Source: a candidate division KSB1 bacterium
Lineage (GTDB): Bacteria; Zhuqueibacterota; Zhuqueibacteria; Oleimicrobiales; Geothermoviventaceae
Length of the DNA: 64,000 bases
Assembly (NCBI GenBank): GCA_034506315.1
Contig: JAPDPT010000007.1
Span: forward strand, 1-64,000
Reading direction: 5' to 3'
Made by a program: the position numbers and the translations under genes. The notes under the pieces were generated by a model. The model was not told where the DNA came from. It made no database searches and saw nothing but the letters and a program-made list of their open reading frames with translations. This document shows positions 53,424-62,830 of the stretch, piece by piece (within the stretch, counting starts at the first letter, position 1; each line of letters opens with the position of its first letter).

Positions 53424-56400
53424 TCAGCGCAGCTTCACGGCCTTTGTACGGGCCACACGACCTCCGTCCGTCCGCAATTCCACGAAGTAGACGCCCGAGG
53501 GAAGGTCGATCCCCCGTTCGTCCCTGCCGTCCCAGCTGAGGGTGTGCAGACCAACATCGAGTCTGCCCTGCACCAGGGTTCGCACCTTCTGGCCGAGCAA
53601 GTTGAAAACGGCCACCTCCACCCGTTCCGATCGCTCCAGTTCGAAGGAAATTGTCGTTCCGGGGTTGAAAGGATTGGGCCGATTCGGGTAGAGGGCAAAT
53701 CGGGCCGGCGAAGTGTAAGCCCGTTCGAGGACCACACCGGTGGGATTGCGCAGCCAGTTGAGGCAGCGCTGGAGGAGCTCGGCCGCCGTGTCCTCGTAGG
53801 GACCCCGCACGGACTCCAGCCCGAAGGTCAGGTAGACAAGACGTCCGCCCGTGGTCGGATCGTACCATCGGATCCCTGCGTACAGACCCGACGTTCCCAT
53901 GTACAGCAGAAAGCCCGTGGCGGGCGGAATGGGCTGGATGGCGTCGGGCGCAGCTACCTCCGGACTTCCGAACGGCCCCTCGAAGTACACGAAAAGCCGA
54001 TTGCCAATGGGATCGTTCGGCACACCGATGAGCCGCCGGGTGGGTTCCGTATCCATTACCAGCTGCGCCTTGAGGACCTGCGCGTAGAAAAGCGAGTCGT
54101 CCTGGTCTCCTGCCCGGACGAGGTCGTAGCCGATGTCGTCGCCGGCCACCAAAACGCCGCCCCCTCTGGCCAGGTGGGCGCGCAGAAGCTCCTGTTCCTC
54201 CCGCCCCAAGGTGCCCTCCGAGGCATGTCCCGTTGACCAGATCACGATGGGATAGTCCGCAATCGCCTCCGAGGGCAGCCCCTGGCGTTCCACTTCCCAG
54301 GAGCGGACGTAGACGAGCCGCCTTTCAAGGGCCTTACGGTAATACTCTTCCGTGCGGGAGCCGCCGTCATCATCCACGAACAGGATCTGGGGTTTCCCCA
54401 GGCCCACCGCGATCGGAAATTCCTGGTGGGCGGACCCGGACGAGACCTCGAGCCGCAGGAGGACCAGCCCCGGCTGAGCGTCCCCCCGGGCGCGGAGGCG
54501 GAAGACCTGATCACCGGTGTCAAGGGTGTCCAAGTGATTGAGGCCGGCAAAGCGAGCCTCCGCCGACTCCGCAACGATGTCCTCCCGATCCGTCGAGATA
54601 CGAAGCACGACCTCGGGCGCGGAAACACCCTCGTTTGCCACCCGCGCAGAAAGGGCCAGAGTTTCGCCCGGGTCCCAGTCGCCGTTTCCGTCGCCGATGA
54701 GCTCCTGCGCTCTCCAGTCCACGAGGCGGAAGATGGGTGCATTGATCTCCTGGGTTTCGATCAGCAGATCGCCGTGCGGATCCAGCTGCACACCCGTCGG
54801 CTCCCCCTGCACCTCCAGGATGAAACTCTCATTCCTCTGATCCAGCCACAGAGTGGTGGTAATCGTGTCCTCCAGGGTCGTGATCCGGACCTCCAGGGGC
54901 AGCCGATAGGCGGCGGGGCCCTCCGTCTGGATCTGGTCGACAAAACCGGAGACGCGGTAGCGGTCGTCCCCCAGCGGCGAGCTGGTCCAGAACCAGCGCA
55001 GAACGGGGTGGCCCGGCTCGTAGATCCATTGGCGAAAGAACCAGCTCAGATCGATGCCCGCGTGTTGCTCGCACACCTCCTCGAACTGCTCCGTGGTCGC
55101 GTTGCCGTAGGCAAAGCGGGCGCCGTAGTCGCGCAGGGCCTCGAAGAAAACCGAGTCGCCCAACATAGCCCTCAGCATGTGCAGCACGCAGGCGCCCTTG
55201 TCGTAGACCACACCGACAATCACGGGCGAACCGGGGTACCGGAAGATGGGCTCGCGCTGATTCAGTGCCGACTGCATCGTGAGGCGTTTGTAGATCTGGT
55301 AGCCCTCCTCTCCGTAGAGGTGTTCAAACCACAGTGCCTCCGCAAAGGTGGCGAATCCCTCGTTGAGCCACACGTGCCCGAAGTCCGCCGGCGAGACCCA
55401 ATCTCCCCACCACTGATGGGACAGCTCGTGCAGGACGACCATGTCGGCCTGTCGCTGGCCGGTGATCAGTCCGGAGGCGAGGCTGGTCAAAGTCTGGTTC
55501 TCCATCCCGCCCCAGGCCCCCTGGTACTGGGCGTGCCCGTACTTTTCGCGAACAAAAGGATACTCTCCCCAGGCCTGAGCGCAAAACTCCATCATCCGCA
55601 CCGTGGCCGACAGGTCCTGGAGTGCAGCGGCGTAAGACTCCGGGTAGACGAAATGGATGACCTTGACGCTATCCCCATCCCGGGAACGGTACAGGTCCTC
55701 GATAGTGCGGTAGGCCGCTACCTGCATTGAGATTAGGTAGGTGCTAATGGGGTAGCTTTCGTGCCAGCAATAGGTCCAGGTGCCGTCTCCGTGGTCCAGA
55801 ACGGCGCGCAGTAGGCCATTGGAGGCCACCACCAGCGGCTTCGGCACTCGCACCACCAGGTCCACGGAATCGGCCTTGTCTCCAGGATAGTCCCGGCAGG
55901 GAAACCAGCAACGTGCGTAGTACGGTTCATTATCGCTGAACACTGCAGGGTACCCCGCCACTTTCCCGAAGAAGAGCACGGGGAAACCGTCCGGAGCCGA
56001 GGGGGAACCGTGGTAGCGGATCTGGACCCGTAGCGTATCGCCCCTATGGTAAGGCCGGTCGAGCTCGAGGTAAAGGCTGTCGCCTCGGATAGCAAAGCTC
56101 GTGGCCGCCATTCCCACCCCGTCCACCTGCATCCTGCGCGTTACGAAGTCGAGGCCAATCTTGGACAGCTCGTCCTGAAGGACGCGCAGACCCACCTGGG
56201 CTGAGCCGGAAATTGCGCGGTTGGCGAAGTCGACACTTAGCTCGATTCGGTAGTAGCTGACGTCGAAATCGTCCCACTGCCCGACTCCCAGCCGTGTCCG
56301 CGCTTCGATCCTCTTGGCCTCTGCGGCGCGCACGAAGCGATCGCGAATCGACATCTGCTGGCGCACAGTCTGTTCCAAATTCTGCGGATCCGGCACAGCC

Positions 56401-56453
56401 GCGCTGGCGATGGCCAGCTGGACCAGGGCCAGAATCACCGAACCTACCTTCAT
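53424..56453 (-). CDS. Secreted M1-family aminopeptidase with class-I-GATase-like and FlgD-like C-terminal modules
   Basis: A 1,009-residue exported zinc peptidase. The substrate-binding GGMEN lies at 315-319, and HELSH (342-346) with E365 eighteen residues later gives the HEXXH-X18-E zinc site. After the catalytic and helical domains (to about 560) come Ig-like strands. A region about 700-910 (LFVDDDGGSRTEEYYRKAL, PIVIWSTGH, GGGVLVAGDDIG) resembles a ThuA/GATase-1-like fold. The last 90 residues (YPNRPNPFNPGTTISF, LSWDGRDERGIDLPSGVYFV) are a FlgD-like/Por-type C-terminal module. The ATG at 56453 has GGGAGG five bases upstream and begins the signal peptide. It cleaves N-terminal residues from extracellular peptides, by family knowledge. 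Confidence 0.85.
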   Translation of the reverse strand: MKVGSVILALVQLAIASAAVPDPQNLEQTVRQQMSIRDRFVRAAEAKRIEARTRLGVGQWDDFDVSYYRIELSVDFANRAISGSAQVGLRVLQDELSKIGLDFVTRRMQVDGVGMAATSFAIRGDSLYLELDRPYHRGDTLRVQIRYHGSPSAPDGFPVLFFGKVAGYPAVFSDNEPYYARCWFPCRDYPGDKADSVDLVVRVPKPLVVASNGLLRAVLDHGDGTWTYCWHESYPISTYLISMQVAAYRTIEDLYRSRDGDSVKVIHFVYPESYAAALQDLSATVRMMEFCAQAWGEYPFVREKYGHAQYQGAWGGMENQTLTSLASGLITGQRQADMVVLHELSHQWWGDWVSPADFGHVWLNEGFATFAEALWFEHLYGEEGYQIYKRLTMQSALNQREPIFRYPGSPVIVGVVYDKGACVLHMLRAMLGDSVFFEALRDYGARFAYGNATTEQFEEVCEQHAGIDLSWFFRQWIYEPGHPVLRWFWTSSPLGDDRYRVSGFVDQIQTEGPAAYRLPLEVRITTLEDTITTTLWLDQRNESFILEVQGEPTGVQLDPHGDLLIETQEINAPIFRLVDWRAQELIGDGNGDWDPGETLALSARVANEGVSAPEVVLRISTDREDIVAESAEARFAGLNHLDTLDTGDQVFRLRARGDAQPGLVLLRLEVSSGSAHQEFPIAVGLGKPQILFVDDDGGSRTEEYYRKALERRLVYVRSWEVERQGLPSEAIADYPIVIWSTGHASEGTLGREEQELLRAHLARGGGVLVAGDDIGYDLVRAGDQDDSLFYAQVLKAQLVMDTEPTRRLIGVPNDPIGNRLFVYFEGPFGSPEVAAPDAIQPIPPATGFLLYMGTSGLYAGIRWYDPTTGGRLVYLTFGLESVRGPYEDTAAELLQRCLNWLRNPTGVVLERAYTSPARFALYPNRPNPFNPGTTISFELERSERVEVAVFNLLGQKVRTLVQGRLDVGLHTLSWDGRDERGIDLPSGVYFVELRTDGGRVARTKAVKLR

Positions 56454-56698
56454 TTTCGCCTCCCAGAAAGGCTGCACCGCGCCTCCTGCGGCGCGGATAT
56501 GGGCGCCCAACACCTCTCCTCGCACCTGGCCCCTATTCAGAGCTCAGACCTGAACAGACGACCCCTATGACGGACCACCCGTCTCTGAGGTTTCAGCTCC
56601 AATGGCCGTACGTGGGCCCAGGCCGAGGGTTCTTGGTCGTCCCAGGGCGTCCGGATCCTCTCCTCCGAGAGAGGGCCTTCTCGCGGGCAGGGTCTCCC

Positions 56699-58771
56699 CT
56701 ACCAGGCCTGATTGCGAACCAGTGCCTCGACGGGCCAGGGGCTACCCCCGCCGCCAAGCCAGCGACTGAACCAGTCCAGGTGCGCCGCGTAGTAGAGGGG
56801 CATCGACTTCACGAAGTTGGGCCAGTGGCCGTCGTTCTTGAAAACGATCAGGCGCGAAGGCACGCCCTGTCGTTGTAGCGCCGTGAAGAACTGCAGGCTC
56901 TGAGTGTAGGGGACGCGAAAATCCTGCTCCCCGGTGATCACCAGACAGGGCGTCTTGAAGTTCGGGACGAAGTTGGAGGGGCTGAACTTCTCGTACAGGT
57001 CCGAGGTCCAGGGCGTACCGCGCATGTCCCATTCCGGGAACCAGAGCTCCTCGGTGGCGCCGTACATGGAGCGAAGATCGTAGACGCCCATCATGGCCGC
57101 CAGACACCGGAAGCGGTCGGTGTGGCCCTCCAGCCACATCACGGCATAGCCGCCCCAGCTCCAGCCCATGGCGGCCATCCGATTCTCGTCGACCCACGGG
57201 AGGGCGGCCAGGGCATCCGCGACCCGCAGGATGTCCTCCATCACCTTCCCACCCCAGTCGCCCGAGATGGCTTCCGTGAATTTCTGCCCGTAGCCCGTGG
57301 ACCCATGGGGATTTGGGAAAGCCACGATGTAGCCGGCTCCAGGGTAGACCTGCCAGTCACCGCGGAAGGCGTCGGCCCATTGGCTTTGCGGCCCGCCGTG
57401 AATATTGAGGATGAGAGGGTATTTCTGGCTTGGATCGAAACCATGGGGCTTCACCACAAACACGTGGATGCTATCGCCGCCCGCACCCTTGACCCACATC
57501 TCCTCCGCGGGTCGGATATCCACCTCCTCTTGGATGGATCGGTTGAACTCGGTAAGACGCTTGCGTCCCGTACCCAGGACAGTAGCGCGGTAGACTTCGC
57601 GCGGCTCAGCCACCGAACGCCGCACGTAGGCAAACCATCTCCCGTCCGGAGCGATCTCGAACGAGTCGATGGTCTTGTCGTCCAGGACAAGGGCGATCTT
57701 GCCCGACTGGATGTCGACCCGGTAGAGGGGAAAGTGCCCGCGGACCTCGCCGATGAAGTAGATGGATCGGGAGTCTGGCGACCAGCGAAAATCGTCGACC
57801 CAGTTGTCGAAGCCCTCGGTGAGGACCCGCTTCTGACCCGTCTTGCGGTCGTACAGGGCCAGGCGAAAACGATCCGACTCGTATCCGGGCACCTTCTGCA
57901 TTCGGTAGGCAATGTAGCGGCCGTCCGGCGAGTAGAGCGGGTCGGCGTCGTAGGCCGGGTTGTCCGCCGTAATGTTCACCGCCTCTCCCCCCTCAACCGG
58001 CACAATCCACAGATCCTTGTTCGTGGACAGGGCCTGGTCCCTGTCGTGATTCGACACGAAGCACAGTTCCTTCCCGTCGGGGGAGAATGCGTAGCCGCGC
58101 CCCCCTTCCAGGCTGAAGGCGGGGGCGTCGAAGGGACCCGGCGTCAGGTCCCGAACCTCGCCGGTCTGTACGTCCACAAGGAACGTGTGCACCACCTTGC
58201 CGTCTTTCCAGAAATCCCAGTGCCGGTAGAGGAGTTCGTCCGCCAGGTGGGCCTGAATAGGCCCTTTGTCCATTTTCTCCTGGATGGCCTTGTTACAGGA
58301 GTCGTTGGCCCCACACTCAGGGAAGACGGACGATGAGAAGGCGATGCGCTGGCCGTCGGGGGACCACACGGGATCGCTGACGCCGGTGGAAATCCTGGTG
58401 AGCTGACGGGGCTCCCCTCCTTCCACCGGGAGCAGCCAGATCTGGGCCCCGTCCTTGCGTGTTGAGAGGAACAGGAGCGTCTTGCCGTCCGGCGACCACC
58501 GGGGATGCCAGTCCGCCTCCTCGCTGTGGGTGAGTCGACGCAGTCCGGTACCGTCGGAGGCCATTAGCCAGATATCGGAATTGCTCTTCCCCTCGTGGAG
58601 CTGGTACTCGGTGACCACGAAGGCAATGTACCGGCCGTCGGGCGAGATTTGGGGATCGGCCACGTTCTTGATCCGATAGAGGTCTTCAATGGTGAAAGGG
58701 CGTTTGCTGGCAGCTTGCACGCCTACGGCGCAAAGGAACAGAGCGACGAGGTTCAATACCCGCGTGCGCAT
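56699..58771 (-). CDS. S9-family prolyl-oligopeptidase-type peptidase, exported
   Basis: A 690-residue protein with a signal peptide (MRTRVLNLVALFLCAVGVQA). A beta-propeller of WD40/TolB-like repeats (SPDGRYIAFVV, WSPDGKTLLFLS, WSPDGQRIAFSS, YSPDGRYIAYRM) occupies about 25-400. The alpha/beta-hydrolase domain has S538 in GWSWGGYA, D617 in GEQDFRVPY and H649 in NDGHWPNF. It should cleave short peptides, as acylaminoacyl peptidases or DPP-type enzymes do. The ATG follows GGGAGGA. It lies 245 bp upstream of the M1 aminopeptidase on the same strand, forming a peptide-degrading pair. Confidence 0.9.
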   Translation of the reverse strand: MRTRVLNLVALFLCAVGVQAASKRPFTIEDLYRIKNVADPQISPDGRYIAFVVTEYQLHEGKSNSDIWLMASDGTGLRRLTHSEEADWHPRWSPDGKTLLFLSTRKDGAQIWLLPVEGGEPRQLTRISTGVSDPVWSPDGQRIAFSSSVFPECGANDSCNKAIQEKMDKGPIQAHLADELLYRHWDFWKDGKVVHTFLVDVQTGEVRDLTPGPFDAPAFSLEGGRGYAFSPDGKELCFVSNHDRDQALSTNKDLWIVPVEGGEAVNITADNPAYDADPLYSPDGRYIAYRMQKVPGYESDRFRLALYDRKTGQKRVLTEGFDNWVDDFRWSPDSRSIYFIGEVRGHFPLYRVDIQSGKIALVLDDKTIDSFEIAPDGRWFAYVRRSVAEPREVYRATVLGTGRKRLTEFNRSIQEEVDIRPAEEMWVKGAGGDSIHVFVVKPHGFDPSQKYPLILNIHGGPQSQWADAFRGDWQVYPGAGYIVAFPNPHGSTGYGQKFTEAISGDWGGKVMEDILRVADALAALPWVDENRMAAMGWSWGGYAVMWLEGHTDRFRCLAAMMGVYDLRSMYGATEELWFPEWDMRGTPWTSDLYEKFSPSNFVPNFKTPCLVITGEQDFRVPYTQSLQFFTALQRQGVPSRLIVFKNDGHWPNFVKSMPLYYAAHLDWFSRWLGGGGSPWPVEALVRNQAW

Positions 58772-59001
58772 TGGGTCCTCCCTCTTGGTCCTTGGACTGC
58801 CGGAGACTCCTCAGAGGCGCCAATCCGCGCGGCCGAAGTGTGGGTATGCCCCACCCTTGCCTTGGAGCGGTACCCTGCCTTTGGCTCCATTGCTTCCGCA
58901 GGTGACCGGAGGGGAAAGTCCTCGCCGGAGGGACATCGTACCGCCACCTGCACGGGATTCTGTTCCCCTGGTCTCGCAGCCGCGCGTCCGGCCGTGTCTC
59001 C

Positions 59002-60300
59002 TCATTTGAATCCGAAAGCGGCCGGTACCGCCAAAGAGATCCAGGGAACGTAGGTGATGAGCAGAAGAGCGACGATCATCGCCGCAAAAAACGGGAGCAG
59101 AGGTTTGATGACATTGGTGATGGTCGTGTTCGCAATACCACAACCCACGAAGAGGCAGGAGCCAACCGGTGGAGTACACAGCCCAATACAGAGATTGGTG
59201 ATCATCACAATCCCGAAATGGATCGGATGCATCCCCAGCTTTTCCACCACAGGGAGGAAAATGGGCGTGAAGATCAGGACTGCCGGCGTCATGTCCATGA
59301 AGGTGCCTACGAAGAGGAGAATGAGATTGATGATGAGCAGGATGATGTATTTGTTGTTCGTCAAGCCGAGCAGGGCGGCGGAAATGGTTTGAGGGATGTT
59401 CTCGTAGGCCAGGATCCAGGACATCGCCATGCTGGTGCCGATGAGGAGCATCACGACCGCCGTGGTCACTCCGGTCTGCAAGAGGATGGAGGGTACCTCC
59501 CGCAGGGAGACCTCGCGGTACACCAGCACGGAGAGCAAAAAGGCGTAGATCACGGCGATCGCCGACGCCTCCGTAGCCGTAAAGGCACCGCCGAGAATCC
59601 CGCCGAGCACAAGGACGACCAGAAGGAGCGGGGGGATAGCCCTGAAGAACCGCGACACGCCGGCGCGGAGGGGGATTTTTTCCCCCTTGCCGTAATTGCG
59701 CCGGATGGAGATCCACCCGCTCACCACCATCAGGGAGATCCCCACGACGATGCCGGGAAGGAAGCCGGCCAGGAAGATCGCCGCTACCGAGACAATGCCG
59801 CCCGTAGCCAGGGAGTACACAATCATCACGTTGCTGGGCGGGATCAGCAGTCCGGTGGTGGCCGCGGTGATACTCACGGCGGCGTTGAAATCTCGGTCAT
59901 AGCCTTCCTGATTCATCAGGGGGATCATGAACCCCCCGACGGACGAGACAGCTGCCACTGCCGAACCCGAGATGGCCCCGAAGAGCATGCAGGTGAGGAT
60001 GTTCACGTAGGAGAGCCCTCCGCGGAATCGCCCCACAAGGACATTTGCGAAGTCGATAAGCCGGCGAGCGATTCCACCCCGGCCCATCAAGGCTCCGGCG
60101 AGGATGAAGAATGGGATCGCCAAAAGGGCAAAACTGTCGATGCCGGTAGCGATCCTCTGCGCTACGACCTGAAAGGTGGGAAGTCCGCCGACCGTGGCGA
60201 TCGTCAGAACCGTGGAGATACCGATGCAGAACGAGATGGGCACGTTCAGGTAGAGAAGAAGCACAAAGCTGACGATGAGCACAAAAAGCGGTACGTCCAT
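59002..60300 (-). CDS. dctM: TRAP transporter large permease subunit
   Basis: A 432-residue polytopic inner-membrane protein (12 or so helices) of the DctM family. Recognisable features are PFFILAGALMGRGGIARRLI, a GAISGSAVAAVSSVGGFMIP core loop, TTGLLIPPSNVMIVYS and a C-terminal TPPVGSCLFVGCG. It forms the transport channel with DctQ and is driven by a sodium or proton gradient. It follows dctQ by 32 bp. Confidence 0.95.
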   Translation of the reverse strand: MDVPLFVLIVSFVLLLYLNVPISFCIGISTVLTIATVGGLPTFQVVAQRIATGIDSFALLAIPFFILAGALMGRGGIARRLIDFANVLVGRFRGGLSYVNILTCMLFGAISGSAVAAVSSVGGFMIPLMNQEGYDRDFNAAVSITAATTGLLIPPSNVMIVYSLATGGIVSVAAIFLAGFLPGIVVGISLMVVSGWISIRRNYGKGEKIPLRAGVSRFFRAIPPLLLVVLVLGGILGGAFTATEASAIAVIYAFLLSVLVYREVSLREVPSILLQTGVTTAVVMLLIGTSMAMSWILAYENIPQTISAALLGLTNNKYIILLIINLILLFVGTFMDMTPAVLIFTPIFLPVVEKLGMHPIHFGIVMITNLCIGLCTPPVGSCLFVGCGIANTTITNVIKPLLPFFAAMIVALLLITYVPWISLAVPAAFGFK

Positions 60301-60332
60301 GCCAATCCCTTCTTGCCTTCGGTCCGGGGGCT

Positions 60333-60872
60333 TTAGTTCAGCGGATCAACGGCTCCAGGCAATGAGACCTTGACTTCTTCGACAAAGTTGCCACGGAGGA
60401 GCCTGGCCAGCCGCTGGATCAGCGATTCCACACTGTAGAGCGCGAGGAATACCCCGCTCACGGGTACCGCCAAGTACACGTACCCCATCTGAACGCGGAG
60501 GGCAGGAGAAACCTGTCCTGTGCTCAAGGTCGTCCGCACAAGTTCGGTGCCTCCCCCGACCAGCACGGTGAGGGAGAAAGCAGCCACGCTGGAAAAGACG
60601 ACCAGCTCCGTGATCAGGCGGTTCCGGGGCTTCATTCGGTTGACGAAGAAATCGATCCCCAGGTGGGCTCCCCGCCGCAAGGCGACAGCCGACCCTAACA
60701 GGCCAACCCAGATGAGAAGGAAAGTGGCCAGTTCCTCCGTCCAGGAGCTCGGCCGCCTGATCACAAAGCGGGTGATCACCTGCCAGGTCACATCAACTAC
60801 CAGAACCCCCATTGCCAGTGCAACCAGGCCTTCCAGAACGTGGTCAAGATAGCCGCGGATCTTCCCGTACAT
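60333..60872 (-). CDS. dctQ: TRAP transporter small permease subunit
   Basis: A 179-residue, four-helix inner-membrane protein of the DctQ family (VVDVTWQVITRFVIRRPSSW, LLGSAVALRRGAHLGIDFFV). It pairs with DctM. I prefer the ATG at 60872, which has AAGGAG seven bases upstream, over a longer reading to 60986 that overlaps dctP. Confidence 0.9.
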   Translation of the reverse strand: MYGKIRGYLDHVLEGLVALAMGVLVVDVTWQVITRFVIRRPSSWTEELATFLLIWVGLLGSAVALRRGAHLGIDFFVNRMKPRNRLITELVVFSSVAAFSLTVLVGGGTELVRTTLSTGQVSPALRVQMGYVYLAVPVSGVFLALYSVESLIQRLARLLRGNFVEEVKVSLPGAVDPLN

Positions 60873-60982
60873 GCCAGCGCTCCTTCTACGCAGCCTCGCA
60901 ACAAGCCACCGGGTTGTCCCTTTCGGAGCCTGCCATCCGCCCCCGCGACTCCTGGCATATGGGATGACACCCGCCTGCCGGG

Positions 60983-61966
60983 TCACTGGATCGCTTGAAT
61001 CTCCTTGGCAAGCTTGCCGATTTCCGTGCCTTCGTATTCCCGATACATGGCCGCCGCTCGCTGACGGAAGGGTTCCTTGTCGGGGATGATGATCTGAACC
61101 CCCGCCTTCTTGACCTCTTCCAGGGAGCGCTGCACCATCTCATCCCAGAGTTGCCTCTGGTAGGGGACGGATTCGTCTGCGGCTTCTTGCAGGATCTGCT
61201 GGAATTCGGGGCTTAGCTTTTTCCACACGGCCGTGCTGATCAATAGCACATCCGGCACCCGTGTGTGCTCATCCAGCGTGTAGTACTTGCAGATCTCGTA
61301 GTGGCGGCTGGTGTAGAAGCTGGGCGGGTTGTTTTCCGCCCCGTCGACCACCCCCTGCTGGAGAGAGGTGTACAACTCCCCCCAGTCGATGGGTGTAGCC
61401 GAGGCGCCGAAAACCTGGATCATCCGCAGGGCTACATTGCTCTTTTGCACCCGGATCTTTAACCCTTTCAGATCATCCGGCGTGTAGATCGGCCGGTTGC
61501 GGGTGTAGAAACTCCTGGCGCCCGCGTCGTAGTAGCAAAGGCCCTTTAGCCCTACCTTCTCCCCTGCGGCGAGCAACCGCTTTCCGATCTCGCCATTCCA
61601 CACTTTCCACGCGTGCTCGGCATCCCGGAACACGTAGGGCAGGCCGTAGACGGCCAGCTCGGGGATAAAGCTTTCCAATGGGCTGCTCGAGGTCTTGGTC
61701 ATGGCGAGGCTTCCGAACTGCAACTGCTCGATGCATTCCCGCTCGCTACCCAGCTGCTCGTTCGGGTAGATATCGATGCGCAGGCGTCCCCCCGATTTCT
61801 CCTGCACCCGCTCGGCCATGTAGACCATGGCCTTGTGCACGGGGTGCGTGATGTCGAGCCCGTGGGCCAGCTTCAGGACCGTAACCTTCTGGCCTCCGCC
61901 TCCACAGCCAAGATTCAGAACGGCAAGGGCCGTCATCCCTGCCGCCACGGTCACTATTCTCTTCAT
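60983..61966 (-). CDS. dctP: TRAP transporter solute-binding protein, lipoprotein form
   Basis: A 327-residue DctP-family receptor. The signal ends in a lipobox (AVLNLGCGGG), so it is probably lipid-anchored. Conserved features are LKLAHGLDITHPVHKAM, PNEQLGSERECIEQL, the strap/arginine motif in LKGLKIRVQKS, where the Arg binds carboxylate ligands, and a QQGVVDGAENNPPSF segment. The ligand is most likely a carboxylic or sugar acid. It is first in the dctPQM operon. Confidence 0.92.
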   Translation of the reverse strand: MKRIVTVAAGMTALAVLNLGCGGGGQKVTVLKLAHGLDITHPVHKAMVYMAERVQEKSGGRLRIDIYPNEQLGSERECIEQLQFGSLAMTKTSSSPLESFIPELAVYGLPYVFRDAEHAWKVWNGEIGKRLLAAGEKVGLKGLCYYDAGARSFYTRNRPIYTPDDLKGLKIRVQKSNVALRMIQVFGASATPIDWGELYTSLQQGVVDGAENNPPSFYTSRHYEICKYYTLDEHTRVPDVLLISTAVWKKLSPEFQQILQEAADESVPYQRQLWDEMVQRSLEEVKKAGVQIIIPDKEPFRQRAAAMYREYEGTEIGKLAKEIQAIQ

Positions 61967-62017
61967 CCTGGGCCTCCGTCACTCATTCCCACCGAGCCGG
62001 TTGCTGCAAGCTGGCCG

Positions 62018-62045
62018 AAGATAGGAATCGCCTGCTTCGAGTCAA
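62018..62045 (-). promoter_or_regulatory. Sigma70-type promoter of dctPQM
   Basis: On the minus strand, TTGACT (62040-62045), a 16-bp spacer and TATCTT (62018-62023). The -10 equals that of the promoter at 25736-25764. Start near 62011, about 45 nt before dctP. Confidence 0.55.
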
Positions 62046-62105
62046 ATAGAGAAAACGCCCCCTCGCCCTCCGGCCGTCTCTTGGCGGCTTTCCCAGGGAA
62101 GTGCT

Positions 62106-62627
62106 TCAGCTTCGGTCTTCTTCCGGCAGCGTCAGGTGGCGCTCAAGCACCTGAAGCAGCTTGCTTTCTTGGACTTCCGCCAGAACTTCCCGATAGAGCT
62201 GCTTCATCTCGCGCGTGCAAACCAGAGCGCGCCGGTAGACCAGACAGTTGCGGCATTGATGGTCTTTGCGCAGGCCCTGGCGCCGCATCACCACCCAGCA
62301 GGGTTCCCGATGTTCCAGCTGGCTTGGACAGTTTTCCTGCTGGCAATGGGTGCCACCGGGTTTGCCTGGCAGCTTCCAGCACGGGATCAAACTGGCCAGT
62401 CTACGTATTCCGGCCAGGTTCAGCCCCTCCTCGTGGAGAAGCTGCCGGATACAGTGGAAACGGCGGATATCCTCATAGGAGTAAAGTCTCCTGCCGGATT
62501 CCGTCCGGAAGGGAATGACAAGGCCCTCCATTTCGTACATCCGCAGGGTAGGGACGGAGGTCCCTGCTCGTTCGGCCGCAAGCCCAATCGTCAGGACGGG
62601 TTCGTGCGCATCAAATCCGCTTGCCAT
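62106..62627 (-). CDS. MerR-family regulator with Cys-rich two-CW-like C-terminal domain
   Basis: A 173-residue cytoplasmic regulator. The N-terminal MerR helix-turn-helix and wing occupy about 11-80 (LTIGLAAERAGTSVPTLRMYE, EGLVIPFRTESGRRLYSYED). The middle has C83, C95, C100, C110, C125, C128 and C137, with two CW pairs (83-84, 110-111) and a CRNCLVY end, the layout of the two-CW domain. It probably binds a metal or iron-sulfur cluster and could be a redox or metal sensor. A short coiled tail may mediate dimerisation. The ATG at 62627 is preferred over 62663. It lies between the cytochrome c gene and dctPQM, all on the minus strand. Confidence 0.75.
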   Translation of the reverse strand: MASGFDAHEPVLTIGLAAERAGTSVPTLRMYEMEGLVIPFRTESGRRLYSYEDIRRFHCIRQLLHEEGLNLAGIRRLASLIPCWKLPGKPGGTHCQQENCPSQLEHREPCWVVMRRQGLRKDHQCRNCLVYRRALVCTREMKQLYREVLAEVQESKLLQVLERHLTLPEEDRS

Positions 62628-62830
62628 CGGTCTATCCCTTGCCCAAGCCGGTCGATTGTCCACCCTCTACCGCGAGGACCACACGCGTCCAGCCGCCTTG
62701 CGTTCTGTCTCGTGCCCTCAAGGCGGGCCGTCTCTCCTCGCAACTCCCGGGGACCTCCATCCCTCTCTCCGGTGGCAACCCAAGTGGGGCGGCTCTTCCA
62801 GCCCGACTCTGCAGGCGCCGCGCGGAATCC

